Positions 1 to 9,078 are shown, numbered from the stretch's first letter. The stretch: DNA of 64,000 nucleotides from Halorussus ruber (GCF_004765785.1 NZ_SBIT01000015.1:124001-188000), one strand, 5' to 3'. Made by a program: numbers and translations. Notes: generated from the sequence alone by a model not told the origin.

Positions 1-1104
1 GGCGACGGGCAGACCGAGGGCACCGGCAAGGGCGGCATCTGGGTCAACGGTCCCGACCATTACGGCACGCTCAACTTCCGAAACGTCAACATCCAGCATT
101 TCATCGACAACGGACTGTACGGCACGGACCCCGGCTACGACTACGCCGGAGCGCACGGCGGCGTCGTCAACGTCTACGACAGCTTCTTCAACAGCAACAA
201 CATCTCGAACATCCGGGTCGGCTCCCGCGACGGCCGGACCTGCCACGTCGAGAACTGCGTGGTCCGCACCGGTTCGACGCGGGCCTGCGACGTCGGCTGT
301 TCCAGCCCCGGCGCGAAGAACTCCCGCGGCGTCTGGGCGTGGTGGGGTCCGGTCGAAGTCAAGGACTCCGACATCGAGGGTCCCGCCGTTGAGCAGGACA
401 ACCGCGCAGGCGACCCCACAATTTCCTCGACCAACACTCGCTGGGGGTCGAATGCGAACGCCGACCGCGTCCCCGAAGGCGTCCCCATGACCGCCGAGGA
501 GGCCGCCTCCGGCACCTCCAGCGCGTCCGGTAGCGACCAGACGACCGAGGAATCCGGGACCGCAGACGCCGAGGGCACGGTCCTCGAACTCGTCGCAGGC
601 TCGAACACGTCGAGCATCTCCTACGAGTTCACGGTCGAGGGGAGCGTCCAGAAGCGGACGTCCGCGGGCGACGTGGAGTCCGAAAGCAACGACAGCGTGA
701 CCGACAACGGCGACGGCACGATGACGGTCACGGGCGTCTCGGGCAACGGGTACGGCGATTCGTACCTCGTGAACGGCGACTTCGTCTCGATGAACTTGGA
801 CGAGAGCAAGTGGACGCTCACCTACGGCGGCGAGCAGGTCAGCGTGGACGACCTCGTCCTGCCGAACAAAATCGTCATCGACGGGACCGACACGCCGCGA
901 GTGTCCAGCCAGTACGTCGTGGAGTTCAGCGGAAAGGCCCGCAAGAGCGCCGCGCTCGGGTCGATACAGGCCAACGACGAGATTACGGACGGGCAGATTT
1001 CGGGCAACGTCGTCGGCGGTAAGGACGGCTACCGGTACTCGGGCGAAATCACCGGCTTCCGCCTCGACGGTCCCGCGAGGGTTCGCGTCGAGGAAGACTC
1101 CTAA
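1..1104 (+). CDS. Secreted right-handed beta-helix protein, C-terminal part
   Basis: This frame is open from the first base of the window, so the gene is cut at its 5' end; 367 residues remain. The first ~150 residues read as short beta strands with repeated N, G and V (for example GTLNFRNVNIQHF, VVNVYDSFFNSNN, CHVENCVVRTG), as in right-handed parallel beta-helix (pectin-lyase-like) repeats. A Ser/Thr/Glu-rich linker follows, then a ~150-residue beta-rich C-terminal module of the kind often appended to haloarchaeal secreted proteins. It has no C-terminal membrane helix. The signal peptide must lie upstream of the window. The next genes concern glycan synthesis, which fits a surface or polysaccharide-related protein. 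The substrate is unknown. Confidence 0.75.
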   Translation, partial: GDGQTEGTGKGGIWVNGPDHYGTLNFRNVNIQHFIDNGLYGTDPGYDYAGAHGGVVNVYDSFFNSNNISNIRVGSRDGRTCHVENCVVRTGSTRACDVGCSSPGAKNSRGVWAWWGPVEVKDSDIEGPAVEQDNRAGDPTISSTNTRWGSNANADRVPEGVPMTAEEAASGTSSASGSDQTTEESGTADAEGTVLELVAGSNTSSISYEFTVEGSVQKRTSAGDVESESNDSVTDNGDGTMTVTGVSGNGYGDSYLVNGDFVSMNLDESKWTLTYGGEQVSVDDLVLPNKIVIDGTDTPRVSSQYVVEFSGKARKSAALGSIQANDEITDGQISGNVVGGKDGYRYSGEITGFRLDGPARVRVEEDS

Positions 1105-1337
1105 TCGGCTTTTTGCGCTCTCGGCCTCTTCTTCGGAACGTCGCGGTTTTCTCGAAACGGTAGCGACAGCACCGACAGCCCGCCCGACTGTTTCGCCCGT
1201 GAGTTTCGTCCGGCAGGGAGCGTTTACCCCGTGGTCAGACGCCACGTACTCTCCGGCGAGGAGTCGGTTGCCGAGGGCTGAACCGGGCGAACGCGGCGTA
1301 GAACAATACTCGCGCCGACGCGACGTGTAGCCGAGAC

Positions 1338-2432
1338 ATGAAGTACCTGTTCTTCACCAACACACCGGCCCACGTCCACCTCTATCGGAACGCGGTCGAG
1401 GAACTGGAGTCCCGCGGCCACGACGCCCTGTTGCTGGCTCGGGACTACGGGTGTACCCTCGACCTGCTGGACTACTACGACCTGCCTCACGTTGTCTACG
1501 GCGAGTTGGCGACCAGCAAGTACTCGCTGGCCCGCCAACTCCCGAGTCACTACTACACCATCGTCCGGAAGACCCGCGAGTACGACCCGGACAAGATTTT
1601 CGGGGTCGGTGCCTACGCCGCCCACGCCGGGGCGGTGACGGACACGCCGGTCGTCCTCATCACCGACTCGGAGAACACCCACCTCGACCACGCCATCTCG
1701 CGGCCCTTCGCCGACGCCTACCTGACGCCCCACACCTTCGACAAGGACCTCGGCGAGAAGCACCACGTCTTCGAGGGATTCAAAGAGTGCGCCTATCTCC
1801 ACCCCGAGGAGTACGAACCTCAATCGGACATTCGAGACCAGTTGGGCGTCGGCGAGGAGGAAGAGTACGCCATCGTCCGCCTCAACGCTTTCGGGTCGCA
1901 CCACGACGTTGGACAGGGCGGATTCACCCCCGAGAAGCGCGAGCAACTCGTCGAGGAACTCTCCGAGGAGGCCGCCGTCTTCGTCTCGGACGAGGGCGGC
2001 GAGATGGACTTCTCGGACCTCCCGGCCCAACCCTTCGACCTGCACCCCGCCCTCCTCCACGACGCCCTCGCGGAGGCCTCCCTGCTGGTCGCGGACACCC
2101 AGACCATGGTGACCGAGGCGGCCCTGCTCGGCACTCCGGCGATTCGGTCGAACTCCTTCGTCGGCGAGGACGACATGGGCAACTTCGCGGAACTCGAACA
2201 GCACGGTCTCATCTACAACATTCGGGAGTTCGAACCGGTGTTAGAGACCGCGCTCGGCCTCCTCGGCGAGGAGGGCGTCGCCGACGAGTGGGCGCGAAAG
2301 CGCGAGGCGTTCATGGCCGACAAGGTGAACCTGACCGACCTCGTGGTGCGGGTTGCGACCGATTCGACGATGCTCAAGTCGCTCCCGACCAAACGCACCC
2401 ACGAGCGAATGGTCGGCGGCGCGACGGTCTGA
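1338..2432 (+). CDS. DUF354 family protein (glycosyltransferase-B-like fold)
   Basis: 364 residues, starting MKYLFFTNTPAHVHLY, the typical DUF354 opening, which resembles the N-terminal Rossmann half of GT-B glycosyltransferases and UDP-GlcNAc 2-epimerases. The middle contains VLITDSENT and the C-terminal half contains VADTQTMVTEAALLGTPAIR, which resembles the nucleotide-sugar loop of that fold. Members of this family sit in archaeal surface-polysaccharide and N-glycan clusters. Here the gene lies between a secreted beta-helix protein and a GT2 glycosyltransferase on the other strand. It should be cytosolic and act on a nucleotide sugar, but donor and acceptor cannot be read from the sequence. 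Confidence 0.8.
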   Translation: MKYLFFTNTPAHVHLYRNAVEELESRGHDALLLARDYGCTLDLLDYYDLPHVVYGELATSKYSLARQLPSHYYTIVRKTREYDPDKIFGVGAYAAHAGAVTDTPVVLITDSENTHLDHAISRPFADAYLTPHTFDKDLGEKHHVFEGFKECAYLHPEEYEPQSDIRDQLGVGEEEEYAIVRLNAFGSHHDVGQGGFTPEKREQLVEELSEEAAVFVSDEGGEMDFSDLPAQPFDLHPALLHDALAEASLLVADTQTMVTEAALLGTPAIRSNSFVGEDDMGNFAELEQHGLIYNIREFEPVLETALGLLGEEGVADEWARKREAFMADKVNLTDLVVRVATDSTMLKSLPTKRTHERMVGGATV

Positions 2433-2862
2433 GACGCAAAATCTCTGTTTCCTCCGACGGTGTTTTCGGCGGCTTGTGACTAGCGAAAGCTGGCTGACCA
2501 ACCGCCAGCGAACGCTCAACTGACTAACTGCCAGCAGACGCTCGACTGAGAAACCGCTGGGTGGGATGAAGGGGCCGCCCGGTCGCGTGCAGTTTAGTCG
2601 CTGTGTAGGCTCTATTCGCGGCGGGCGGTGTCTCGCCGAGCGAAGCGAGGCGATGGCTCGGAAGACGCGGTTTGTCTTCCGGTGCGGAGAGCCGCGAATA
2701 TCCTGCACAGCGACCGCGACCGGGCGGGGGCTTCAATAAAACATTACAACGAGGATTCTGTGGGCTACAGTCGTATTCGCACTGAAGAGACCGAACTAAA
2801 TTTCTTAGAAAATCAAAATCGTGTACCAAATACCGAAACTCCCGAAAACCCAGATTTTCACT
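2433..2862. other. Intergenic region carrying repeat family 1, copy 1
   Basis: This 430-base gap lies between the convergent DUF354 and GT2 genes. The first 130 bases contain a run of short related phrases (ACGCTCAACTGAC, ACGCTCGACTGAG) leading into the structured repeat at 2563-2740. The last ~100 bases are AT-rich. No credible protein-coding frame is present. Confidence 0.7.
2563..2740 (+). repeat. Structured dispersed repeat, family 1 copy 1
   Basis: Outer arms GATGAAGGGGCCGCCCGGTC and GACCGGGCGGGGGCTTCAAT pair except at a short GGGC/CCCC internal loop. Inside, GTCGCTGTGTAGG pairs with CCTGCACAGCGAC, then CTCTATTCGCGGC pairs with GCCGCGAATAT. The apical part holds a hairpin GGAAGAC/GTCTTCC. 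Related elements lie at 9305-9531, 52541-52662 and 35708-35842. The phrase GACGCTCGACTGAGAAACCG just before it (2538-2557) also recurs near the 9.5 kb and 52.5 kb copies. It is non-coding as far as can be seen; whether it is an RNA gene or a DNA-level mobile element is open. Confidence 0.8.
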
Positions 2863-3909
2863 CTACGCCCCTTCGACCCCCTCCGTAACCTGCATCTCCA
2901 ACTCCTCGCCGCTCGCCCGGTCGAGGGACATCGCCGCGCCGAGCAAGAGGAGGCTCCCGACCAGCATCGCCCCGAAGGCCCCGAGACCCGCGACCAACCC
3001 CGCGACCAGCGACGAAACCAGTCCGACCGCGCCGAGGAGATACGCCGCGACGGTCGCCCGCGAACCGCGTTCCGCGAGGTTCGTCCTGAGTCGAGAGGCG
3101 AAGTTCGAGAGCAGGAGCCACGACACCTTCGGAATGAAGGTGTGATACTCGATGGTACTCTCCTCGTCGCCGTACATCGCCGGGGTGGCCACGTCGGCGA
3201 CCCGCATGTCGTGGCAGTTGAGCCGAACCAGCAATTCGTTGGCGAAGCCGTAGTCGTCGTAGAGGCTGTCGATGTCGAGTTCGTCGAGCGCGCGGCCCGA
3301 AATCGCGGTATAGCCGTTCTGAGGGTCGCCCGTGTTCCAATAGCCGCTCGAAATTTTGGTGAGGACCGATAGCATCCAGTTGCCGACCAGCCGGAACCGC
3401 GGCATATCCGCGCGGAACTCCGGCGAGAGCAGGCGGTTGCCCTTGGCGTAGTCGGCCCCCTCGTTCACGATCGGGTCGATAAGCCGGACCAAGAGGTCCG
3501 GGTCCATCTGGCCGTCGCCAGCCATGACTGCGGTCACGTCCACGTCCTCCTCGCGGGCGCGGCGATAGCCGGTCTTGATGGCCCCACCGACGCCCTGATT
3601 CGTCGCGTGGCGCATCGGCACGACTCGGTTCGAGGTGGCGAGACCGCCGTCCGCGAGTGTCGGTTGGGGGTCGTCCGGTCGGGACTCCTCGTCGTCGCCG
3701 TCGACCTCGGCATCGTCCTCTGTTGCAGACCCGGTACTGTTGACTCGCTCGGCGTGGTCGCGTATCTCCTGCCACGTGTCGTCGGTCGAGCAGTCGTCCA
3801 CGACGTAGACGCGGTCCACGAAGTCGGGCACGGTGTCGATGACCTCGCCGACGAATCCCTGTTCGTTGTACGCCGGTACGACGACGCCGACAGTGTTTCC
3901 GTTGTACAT
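2863..3909 (-). CDS. Family 2 glycosyltransferase with C-terminal membrane helices
   Basis: 348 residues. The N-terminus is a GT-A fold opening (VGVVVPAYNEQGFVGEVI) followed by VYVVDDCSTDDT. The metal/donor region AVMAGDGQMDPDLL lies near residue 127. The acceptor-side motif of dolichol-phosphate sugar synthases appears as NTGDPQNGY. An acidic insert follows the first Asp motif (about residues 60-85), a halophile-type loop. Two hydrophobic helices near residues 285-330 should anchor it to the membrane. It probably moves a sugar from a nucleotide to polyprenyl phosphate or to a growing surface glycan. It faces the DUF354 gene tail to tail. Confidence 0.88.
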   Translation of the reverse strand: MYNGNTVGVVVPAYNEQGFVGEVIDTVPDFVDRVYVVDDCSTDDTWQEIRDHAERVNSTGSATEDDAEVDGDDEESRPDDPQPTLADGGLATSNRVVPMRHATNQGVGGAIKTGYRRAREEDVDVTAVMAGDGQMDPDLLVRLIDPIVNEGADYAKGNRLLSPEFRADMPRFRLVGNWMLSVLTKISSGYWNTGDPQNGYTAISGRALDELDIDSLYDDYGFANELLVRLNCHDMRVADVATPAMYGDEESTIEYHTFIPKVSWLLLSNFASRLRTNLAERGSRATVAAYLLGAVGLVSSLVAGLVAGLGAFGAMLVGSLLLLGAAMSLDRASGEELEMQVTEGVEGA

Positions 3910-4331
3910 TGTTTGGAGCCATCGACGTGGCGGGAGCGTCCGGACACGTCGGTCTGTCCGCTGTTTTCGGCGCGTCGGGCTTTGTTATACGCCGACTGCC
4001 GAATCGCCGTCGAGACGCCCGCTCGCGCAGGGTCTACCCTTCTTCGAACAAGGCGTCGCTGTCCGCTCGACAGGCCTCTCCTCCGCCGTCGGGAATTGGC
4101 CGCCGAGCGAGTACACGCGCCCAACCGAACTATCAAACAGCGGGTGAGACGGTGGGAACTGTCCGAGGGCGCGCTCTCGTTCGGCCTGTAACGAGGGCAC
4201 GCGACGGTTGAAACCGGCGTAAGATAATCTTAATATTTGTTTAAGAAATATTTTGGATTCTTTATAGGGTCGAAACTGTCTCTGAACGACGGATAGCTGA
4301 ACTTAAGCCAGCGCACACGCCACGTTCTGGC
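3910..4331. other. Divergent intergenic region, no gene seen
   Basis: This stretch separates the leftward GT2 gene from the rightward M42 peptidase gene. Open frames exist on both strands but none has a recognisable domain or a supported start. The right third (4225-4275) is AT-rich and precedes the peptidase promoter. Confidence 0.5.
4302..4307 (+). promoter_or_regulatory. TATA box of the M42 peptidase gene
   Basis: CTTAAG lies 25-30 bases before the ATG at 4332, the spacing expected of an archaeal TATA box for a leaderless transcript. No Shine-Dalgarno sequence lies before the ATG. Confidence 0.6.
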
Positions 4332-5372
4332 ATGGACTTCGATTTCGACTTGTTGGCCGAGCTGACAGAGACCAGCGGGGTGCCGGGCTACGAAGACCGA
4401 GTGCGCGACATCGTCCGCCGGGAGTTCGAGGGCGTCGCCGATTCGGTTCACACCGACGCGATGGGCAACGTCGTCGGGACGGTAGCGGGGTCGAGCGACT
4501 ACGAAGTGGTGGTCGCGGCGCACATGGACGAGATTGGATTTATGGTCCGCCACATCACCGACGAGGGCTTCCTCGAAATCGACACCCTCGGCGGGTGGGA
4601 CCCCGACGTCCTTCGCGCCCAGCGCGTATCGGTCCACACCGAGGAGGAAGACCTCACGGGGGTCATCGGCTCCGTCCCGACCCATATCAAGGACGACGAC
4701 GAGGAGTTCTCGGTCGAGGACGTCTACATCGACCTCGGCCTGCCCGCCGAGGAGGTCGAAGAGCGCGTCGCGGTCGGCGACCTCGTGAGCATGGACCAGA
4801 CCACCGTCGAGATGGGCGACCAGATTACGGGCAAGGCGCTGGACGACAGGGTCTGCCTGTTCGCCATGCTCGAAGCCGCAAAGCGGGTTTCGGACCCCGA
4901 CGTGACCATCCACTTCTGCGCGACGGTTCAGGAGGAACTCGGCGTCCGGGGCGCGCCCGCGCTCGGCGTCGATTTGGACCCGGACCTCGCGGTCGCGCTC
5001 GACGTGACCGTCGCCAACGACCTCCCGTCCGTCGAAGACGAGGGCGACTACGTGACCGAACTCGGCGAGGGCGCGGCGATAAAGCTCAAAGACTCCAGCG
5101 TCGTCACGACGCCGAAGGTCCACCGCCGGATGCGCTCGGTCGCCGAGGAGCGCGACGTGCCCCACCAGATGGAGGTCCTGCCCTCGGGCGCGACCGACAC
5201 CTCGGGCTTCCAGAACACCCACGGCGCGAAACCCGTGGGCGCGATTTCGGTGCCGACCCGGTATCTCCACACCGTCACCGAGACGGTCCACGGCGAGGAC
5301 GTCTCGGCGACTATCGACCTCCTGACCGCCTTCCTCGAAACCGAGACCGGCGACCACGACTACAGCCTGTAG
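4332..5372 (+). CDS. M42 family metallo-aminopeptidase (TET-like)
   Basis: 346 residues, the usual length of the M42 family. Dinuclear metal-site motifs are visible: AAHMDEIGF (His64, Asp66), GKALDDRV, the catalytic pair in TVQEELGVRG (Glu201, Glu202), ALDVT, and YLHTVTE near residue 315. ATDTSGF completes the active site. M42 enzymes form hollow tetrahedral dodecamers that trim peptides released by the proteasome; a cytosolic peptide-recycling role follows from the family. It could equally be annotated as a cellulase/endoglucanase homologue, a common mislabel for this family. It is followed by an SRPBCC gene with its own promoter. Confidence 0.92.
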   Translation: MDFDFDLLAELTETSGVPGYEDRVRDIVRREFEGVADSVHTDAMGNVVGTVAGSSDYEVVVAAHMDEIGFMVRHITDEGFLEIDTLGGWDPDVLRAQRVSVHTEEEDLTGVIGSVPTHIKDDDEEFSVEDVYIDLGLPAEEVEERVAVGDLVSMDQTTVEMGDQITGKALDDRVCLFAMLEAAKRVSDPDVTIHFCATVQEELGVRGAPALGVDLDPDLAVALDVTVANDLPSVEDEGDYVTELGEGAAIKLKDSSVVTTPKVHRRMRSVAEERDVPHQMEVLPSGATDTSGFQNTHGAKPVGAISVPTRYLHTVTETVHGEDVSATIDLLTAFLETETGDHDYSL

Positions 5373-5447
5373 CCCGACACTCGCTACACCACCGCCGAAA
5401 ACCCCTCCGCCGGAAGTTTTACGCCGCGTTCGTCCGAATCCGCGGGC

Positions 5448-5978
5448 GTGGACAGCGTCGAACTCAGCACCGTCGTCTACGTGCCGCCAGCGGAGGCCTA
5501 CGACTTCCTCGTGGATTTTCCGGGTTACGCCGACTACTCCAAGCATCTGACCCGAGTCGAGCGCCACGGCGAGGGCGGTCCCGGAACGGAGTACGACATC
5601 CACCTCAGTTGGTGGAAACTCAACTACGTCGTCCGGTCGGAGGTCACCGACTTCGAACCCCACGAGCGCATCGGGTGGCGAATCACCAAAGACCTGCACG
5701 CCCACGGCGAGTGGCTGGTCGAGGAGGTCCCCGACGAGGCTCCTCCCGACCGCGAGACGGCCTCGCGGGTCCACCTCGTCATCGAGTTCGACGCCGACTC
5801 GGCGAGTTCCGACATGCTCGATTTGCCGCGACTGGTCTCGCTCGACTGGGTCATCGACAAGGTAAAACCGCTCGTGCTGAAAGAGGCCGAGCGCGTGGTC
5901 GCCCGCATCGTCGAGGACCTCGAAGGCCAGCGCCGGGACGTAGAGTTGACGCTCCACGAGTCGCCCGACACGGTGTAG
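5448..5978 (+). CDS. SRPBCC family protein
   Basis: 176 residues from a GTG start at 5448; TTTTAC lies ~30 bases upstream, which supports this start. The opening SVELSTVVYVPPAEAYDFLVDF and the later WWKLNYVVRSEV are typical of the START-like/SRPBCC ligand-binding fold (coenzyme Q-binding and polyketide-cyclase-like group). The family binds hydrophobic ligands in a deep cavity; the ligand here is unknown. The C-terminal helix is long and charged. It is convergent with the halocyanin gene. Confidence 0.8.
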   Translation: MDSVELSTVVYVPPAEAYDFLVDFPGYADYSKHLTRVERHGEGGPGTEYDIHLSWWKLNYVVRSEVTDFEPHERIGWRITKDLHAHGEWLVEEVPDEAPPDRETASRVHLVIEFDADSASSDMLDLPRLVSLDWVIDKVKPLVLKEAERVVARIVEDLEGQRRDVELTLHESPDTV

Positions 5979-6045
5979 TCAGCGGTGCGAAGAGAGGAGA
6001 GAGCAGTCGCTACGTGCGGAAAACGCAAAAAATCGACGCTGAGCG

Positions 6046-6615
6046 CTACTCGACCCGACCGTAGTCGCCGCCGTACTTCATGAAGAAGTAGGCCAGACCG
6101 AGCGTGAATACCATCGCGGCCGTCGTGGCGATACCGAGGGTCTTGGCGCTGCTCGGAATCGCGGGCGCGCTACTGCCGCCGCCGCCACCGGCGTTCGGCG
6201 AGACGGTGATGGTCCCGACCATGCCCGCCGTCTTGTGGGGTTGGCAGAAGTACTCGTAGGTGCCTTCGGTCTCGAAGGTGTAACTGTACTCGTGACCCGT
6301 GTCGTAGGTCTTGCTCGGGGCACCCTTCGTCCCCTCCCATCCCGCACCGTCGGGTTGGCTCTCGGGGACGACGTTGTGGTTGTCCGACTCCCAGACGAAC
6401 TTGACCGTCGTGCCGGGCTTGATTTCGAGTTCGGCGGGCTCGAAGACGAGGCTCCCGCCGGGACCGACGACGACTTCCTTGGTTCCGCCGCCACCGCCGC
6501 CTTCTTCCTGACTCTTGGCCGCCGCGGTCCCCGCCGCGCCCGCAGTCGCGGCCGCACCCGTGGCGGTCCGAAGGAATCCGCGCCGCGTGACCGACTCGCT
6601 TCCTTCCATGCTCAT
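6046..6615 (-). CDS. Halocyanin-type blue copper protein, membrane anchored
   Basis: 189 residues when started at the ATG at 6615 (a second ATG lies at 6609). The N-terminus has a Tat signal (TRRGFLRTATGAAATAG). The plastocyanin-like domain spans residues ~46-140 and keeps all type I copper ligands: His80, Cys124, His127 and Met132 (CQPHKTAGM). A Gly/Ser linker leads to a C-terminal transmembrane helix at ~160-180. It should act as a one-electron carrier on the outer face of the membrane. The longer upstream open frame contains no conserved sequence and is rejected as part of the gene. Confidence 0.9.
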   Translation of the reverse strand: MSMEGSESVTRRGFLRTATGAAATAGAAGTAAAKSQEEGGGGGGTKEVVVGPGGSLVFEPAELEIKPGTTVKFVWESDNHNVVPESQPDGAGWEGTKGAPSKTYDTGHEYSYTFETEGTYEYFCQPHKTAGMVGTITVSPNAGGGGGSSAPAIPSSAKTLGIATTAAMVFTLGLAYFFMKYGGDYGRVE

Positions 6616-6830
6616 ACCGAGGGCTAGCGCCGGTGGGTACTGAATACTTTCGATACGCCGTCTCCGCAGAGCGCGGTCGGCGCGGCGACTTTCGCGTACG
6701 CACGCGAAGTATCTGTTTAATACATCCCGGTGCGACGTCGCTCGCCGAACCGCCACGGGCACGATTCACGTGAGAGAGCCTCTCACGACCGGCGGACGGC
6801 GGGGGCGCGGCGTCGCGTTGCTTCGACGGG

Positions 6831-6836
6831 TTTAAG
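6831..6836 (+). promoter_or_regulatory. TATA box of the L1-L10-L12 operon
   Basis: TTTAAG in a short AT-rich patch within GC-rich surroundings. Transcription would start near 6860, leaving a leader of about 130 bases before rpl1, unusual where most genes in this window look leaderless. Confidence 0.55.
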
Positions 6837-6859
6837 TTGCGGATGACCTTCTTTCTGGA

Positions 6860-6990
6860 ACGAGACAGGCCTGTACTGTCTGGTGCCACGTCCTCGCGGC
6901 CCGCCGTTTTGGCGACGCGCGACGGCGTCGGCAGGCAGTAACCTGTTTCACTGACCCGTAGGAGCGTCCTGCGTACTACGGAGGTGAACA
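6860..6990 (+). promoter_or_regulatory. Long 5' leader of the ribosomal stalk operon, strong Shine-Dalgarno
   Basis: The leader contains a hairpin with stem AGACAG (6863-6868) / CTGTCT (6876-6881) and ends in GGAGGTGA just before the ATG at 6991, a perfect match to the archaeal anti-Shine-Dalgarno. In archaea L1 represses its own operon by binding a leader site that mimics its 23S rRNA site; the long leader fits that, but the binding site itself is not proven here. Confidence 0.5.
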
Positions 6991-7629
6991 ATGGCAGATC
7001 AGGAGATAGAGCAAGCAGTCTCTCGCGCACTCGAGGATGCACCCGAGCGGAATTTCCGCGAAACGGTGGACCTCGCAGTCAACCTGCGCGACCTAGATTT
7101 GAACGAACCGTCGAACCGCGTAGACGAAAGTGTCGTTCTCCCGTCCGGGACCGGACAGGAGACGAAGATCGTCGTGTTCGCGGAGGGCGAAACCGCCCTT
7201 CGCGCCGAAGACGTTGCCGACGAAGTTTTCGATGGCGATGCCCTCGAAGACCTCGGCGACGACGACGACGAGGCCAAAGACCTCGCGGACGAGACCGACT
7301 TCTTCATCGCGGAAGCGTCCATGATGCAAGACATCGGTCGGTACCTCGGTACCATCCTCGGCCCGCGTGGTAAGATGCCCGAACCGCTCCAGCCCGACGA
7401 CGACGTCGTCGAGACCGTCCAGCGGATGAAGAACACGGTCCAGCTTCGGAGCGGCGACCGACGCACCTTCCACACCCGCGTCGGCGCAGAGGACATGGAC
7501 GCGGAGGAGATCGCCGACAACATCGACGTGATTCTCCGCCGACTCGAAGCCGACCTCGAGAAGGGCCCGCTGAACATCGACAACGTCTACGTCAAGACGA
7601 CGATGGGACCGGCCGTGGAGGTGGCCTAA
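6991..7629 (+). CDS. rpl1: 50S ribosomal protein L1
   Basis: 212 residues, the normal size of archaeal L1. The hallmark [17 protein letters not shown] lies near residue 125, followed by VQLRSG and the C-terminal [14 protein letters not shown]1 forms the mobile stalk at the ribosomal E site and in archaea also represses its own mRNA. A strong Shine-Dalgarno GGAGGTGA precedes the ATG. The L10 gene begins directly after the stop codon, so the genes are co-transcribed. L11, often next to this operon in other archaea, is not adjacent here. Confidence 0.97.
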   Translation: MADQEIEQAVSRALEDAPERNFRETVDLAVNLRDLDLNEPSNRVDESVVLPSGTGQETKIVVFAEGETALRAEDVADEVFDGDALEDLGDDDDEAKDLADETDFFIAEASMMQDIGRYLGTILGPRGKMPEPLQPDDDVVETVQRMKNTVQLRSGDRRTFHTRVGAEDMDAEEIADNIDVILRRLEADLEKGPLNIDNVYVKTTMGPAVEVA

Positions 7630-8673
7630 ATGTCGGCAGAATCCGAGCGTAAGACCGAGACGATTCCGCAGTGGAAACAGGAGGAGGTCGACGAAATCGC
7701 CGACCTCATCGAAGGCTACAGCAGCGTCGGCATCGTCAACGTGACGGGCATCCCGTCGCGCCAGCTGCAGACGATGCGTCGCAACCTTCACGGGAGCGCC
7801 GAACTCCGCATCAGCCGGAACACGCTGCTGGTCCGCGCCCTCGAGCAGGTGGACGAGGGCGTCGAAGACCTCGTCCAGTACGTCTCAGGCGAAGTCGGAC
7901 TCATCGGCACGAACGACAACCCCTTCGGGCTGTACAAACAGCTCGAAGCCTCGAAGAGTCCCGCGCCCATCGGCGCGGGCGAGGTCGCGCCCAACGACAT
8001 CGTCATCCCCGAGGGTGACACGGGCGTCGACCCCGGTCCGTTCGTGGGCGAACTCCAGTCCATCGGTGCGGCGGCCCGCATCATGGAGGGGTCCATCCAC
8101 GTCACCGAGGACAGCGTCATCGCCGAGGAGGGCGAGGAAGTCTCGGAAGACGCGGCCAACGTCCTCGCGGAACTCGGCATCGAGCCGAAGGAAGTGGGTC
8201 TGGACCTGCGCGGCGTCTACTCCGACGGCGTCCTGTTCGAGGCCGACGAGCTCGCCATCGACGTCGAGGACTACCGCGCGGACATCGAGGCCGCCGCGGC
8301 TCGCGCCCGGAACCTCTCGGTCAACGCGGTCTACCCGACCGCCCAGACCACGCCGACGCTCATCCAGAAGGCCGAGGGCGAGGCCAAGAGCCTCGGTCTC
8401 CAGGCCGAAGTCGAGAGTCCGGACGTCGTGCCGGACCTCGTGAGCAAGGCCGACGGGCAGGTTCGTGCGCTCGCTGCTCAAATCGACGACGAGGAGGCCC
8501 TGCCCGAGGAGCTTCGTGACGTAGAGGCTCCCGCCGCAGGTGCCGCCCAAGAGGAATCGACCGACGAAGAAACCGAATCCGAAGCCGACGAGAGCGAGGC
8601 CGACGACGCCGACGACGAGGAAGACGACGACGGCGACGACGGCGGAGACGCTCTCGGCGCGATGTTCGGATAA
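7630..8673 (+). CDS. rpl10: 50S ribosomal protein L10 (P0)
   Basis: 347 residues, the long archaeal/eukaryal P0 form. It has the L10 rRNA-binding domain (residues ~10-110, [19 protein letters not shown]), an insertion domain, helices that bind L12 dimers, and a hinge of Asp/Glu repeats ending in LGAMFG, the same tail type as L12, which recruits elongation factors. ATG directly follows the L1 stop. It forms the base of the stalk and carries multiple L12 dimers. Confidence 0.97.
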   Translation: MSAESERKTETIPQWKQEEVDEIADLIEGYSSVGIVNVTGIPSRQLQTMRRNLHGSAELRISRNTLLVRALEQVDEGVEDLVQYVSGEVGLIGTNDNPFGLYKQLEASKSPAPIGAGEVAPNDIVIPEGDTGVDPGPFVGELQSIGAAARIMEGSIHVTEDSVIAEEGEEVSEDAANVLAELGIEPKEVGLDLRGVYSDGVLFEADELAIDVEDYRADIEAAAARARNLSVNAVYPTAQTTPTLIQKAEGEAKSLGLQAEVESPDVVPDLVSKADGQVRALAAQIDDEEALPEELRDVEAPAAGAAQEESTDEETESEADESEADDADDEEDDDGDDGGDALGAMFG

Positions 8674-8697
8674 CCAACCACTCCCAAACTACTAACC

Positions 8698-9042
8698 ATG
8701 GAATACGTTTACGCTGCACTCATCCTGAACGAATCGGGCGAAGAGATCAACGAAGACAACCTCACCAACGTGCTCGACGCCGCTGGCGTCGACGTCGAGG
8801 AATCCCGCGTCAAGGCGCTCGTCGCCGCGCTGGAGGACGTCGACATCGACGAGGCCGTCGAGCAGGCCGCGGCCGTGCCCGCTGGCGGAGCCGCCGCAGG
8901 CGGCGCTGCCGCAGAGGGCGGTGCCGAGGAAGAGGCCGCCGAGGAAGAAGGTGGCGAGGAAGAAGAGGAAGCCGCAGACGAAGGCGACGACGACGAAGAC
9001 GAGGACGCCAGCGGCGAGGGTCTCGGCGAACTCTTCGGCTAA
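8698..9042 (+). CDS. rpl12: 50S ribosomal protein L12 (P1)
   Basis: 114 residues. The helical dimerisation domain ([19 protein letters not shown]...) covers ~1-60, an Ala/Gly hinge follows, then a run of Glu and Asp, and the conserved tail GLGELFG that contacts translation factors. It is the last gene of the L1-L10-L12 operon, 24 bases after L10, with a T-rich tract downstream. Confidence 0.97.
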   Translation: MEYVYAALILNESGEEINEDNLTNVLDAAGVDVEESRVKALVAALEDVDIDEAVEQAAAVPAGGAAAGGAAAEGGAEEEAAEEEGGEEEEEAADEGDDDEDEDASGEGLGELFG

Positions 9043-9066
9043 GTCGCTCTACCGCCCGAAACTGGT

Positions 9067-9078
9067 ACTTTTCTTTTG
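9067..9078 (+). terminator. T-tract terminator after rpl12
   Basis: ACTTTTCTTTTG follows 25 bases after the L12 stop. Oligo-T stretches serve as transcription terminators in archaea. Confidence 0.5.

Noticed and set aside
2563-2740. RNase P RNA or SRP RNA
   Set aside because: Both are single-copy and have conserved cores not seen here; this element has four copies in 64 kb.
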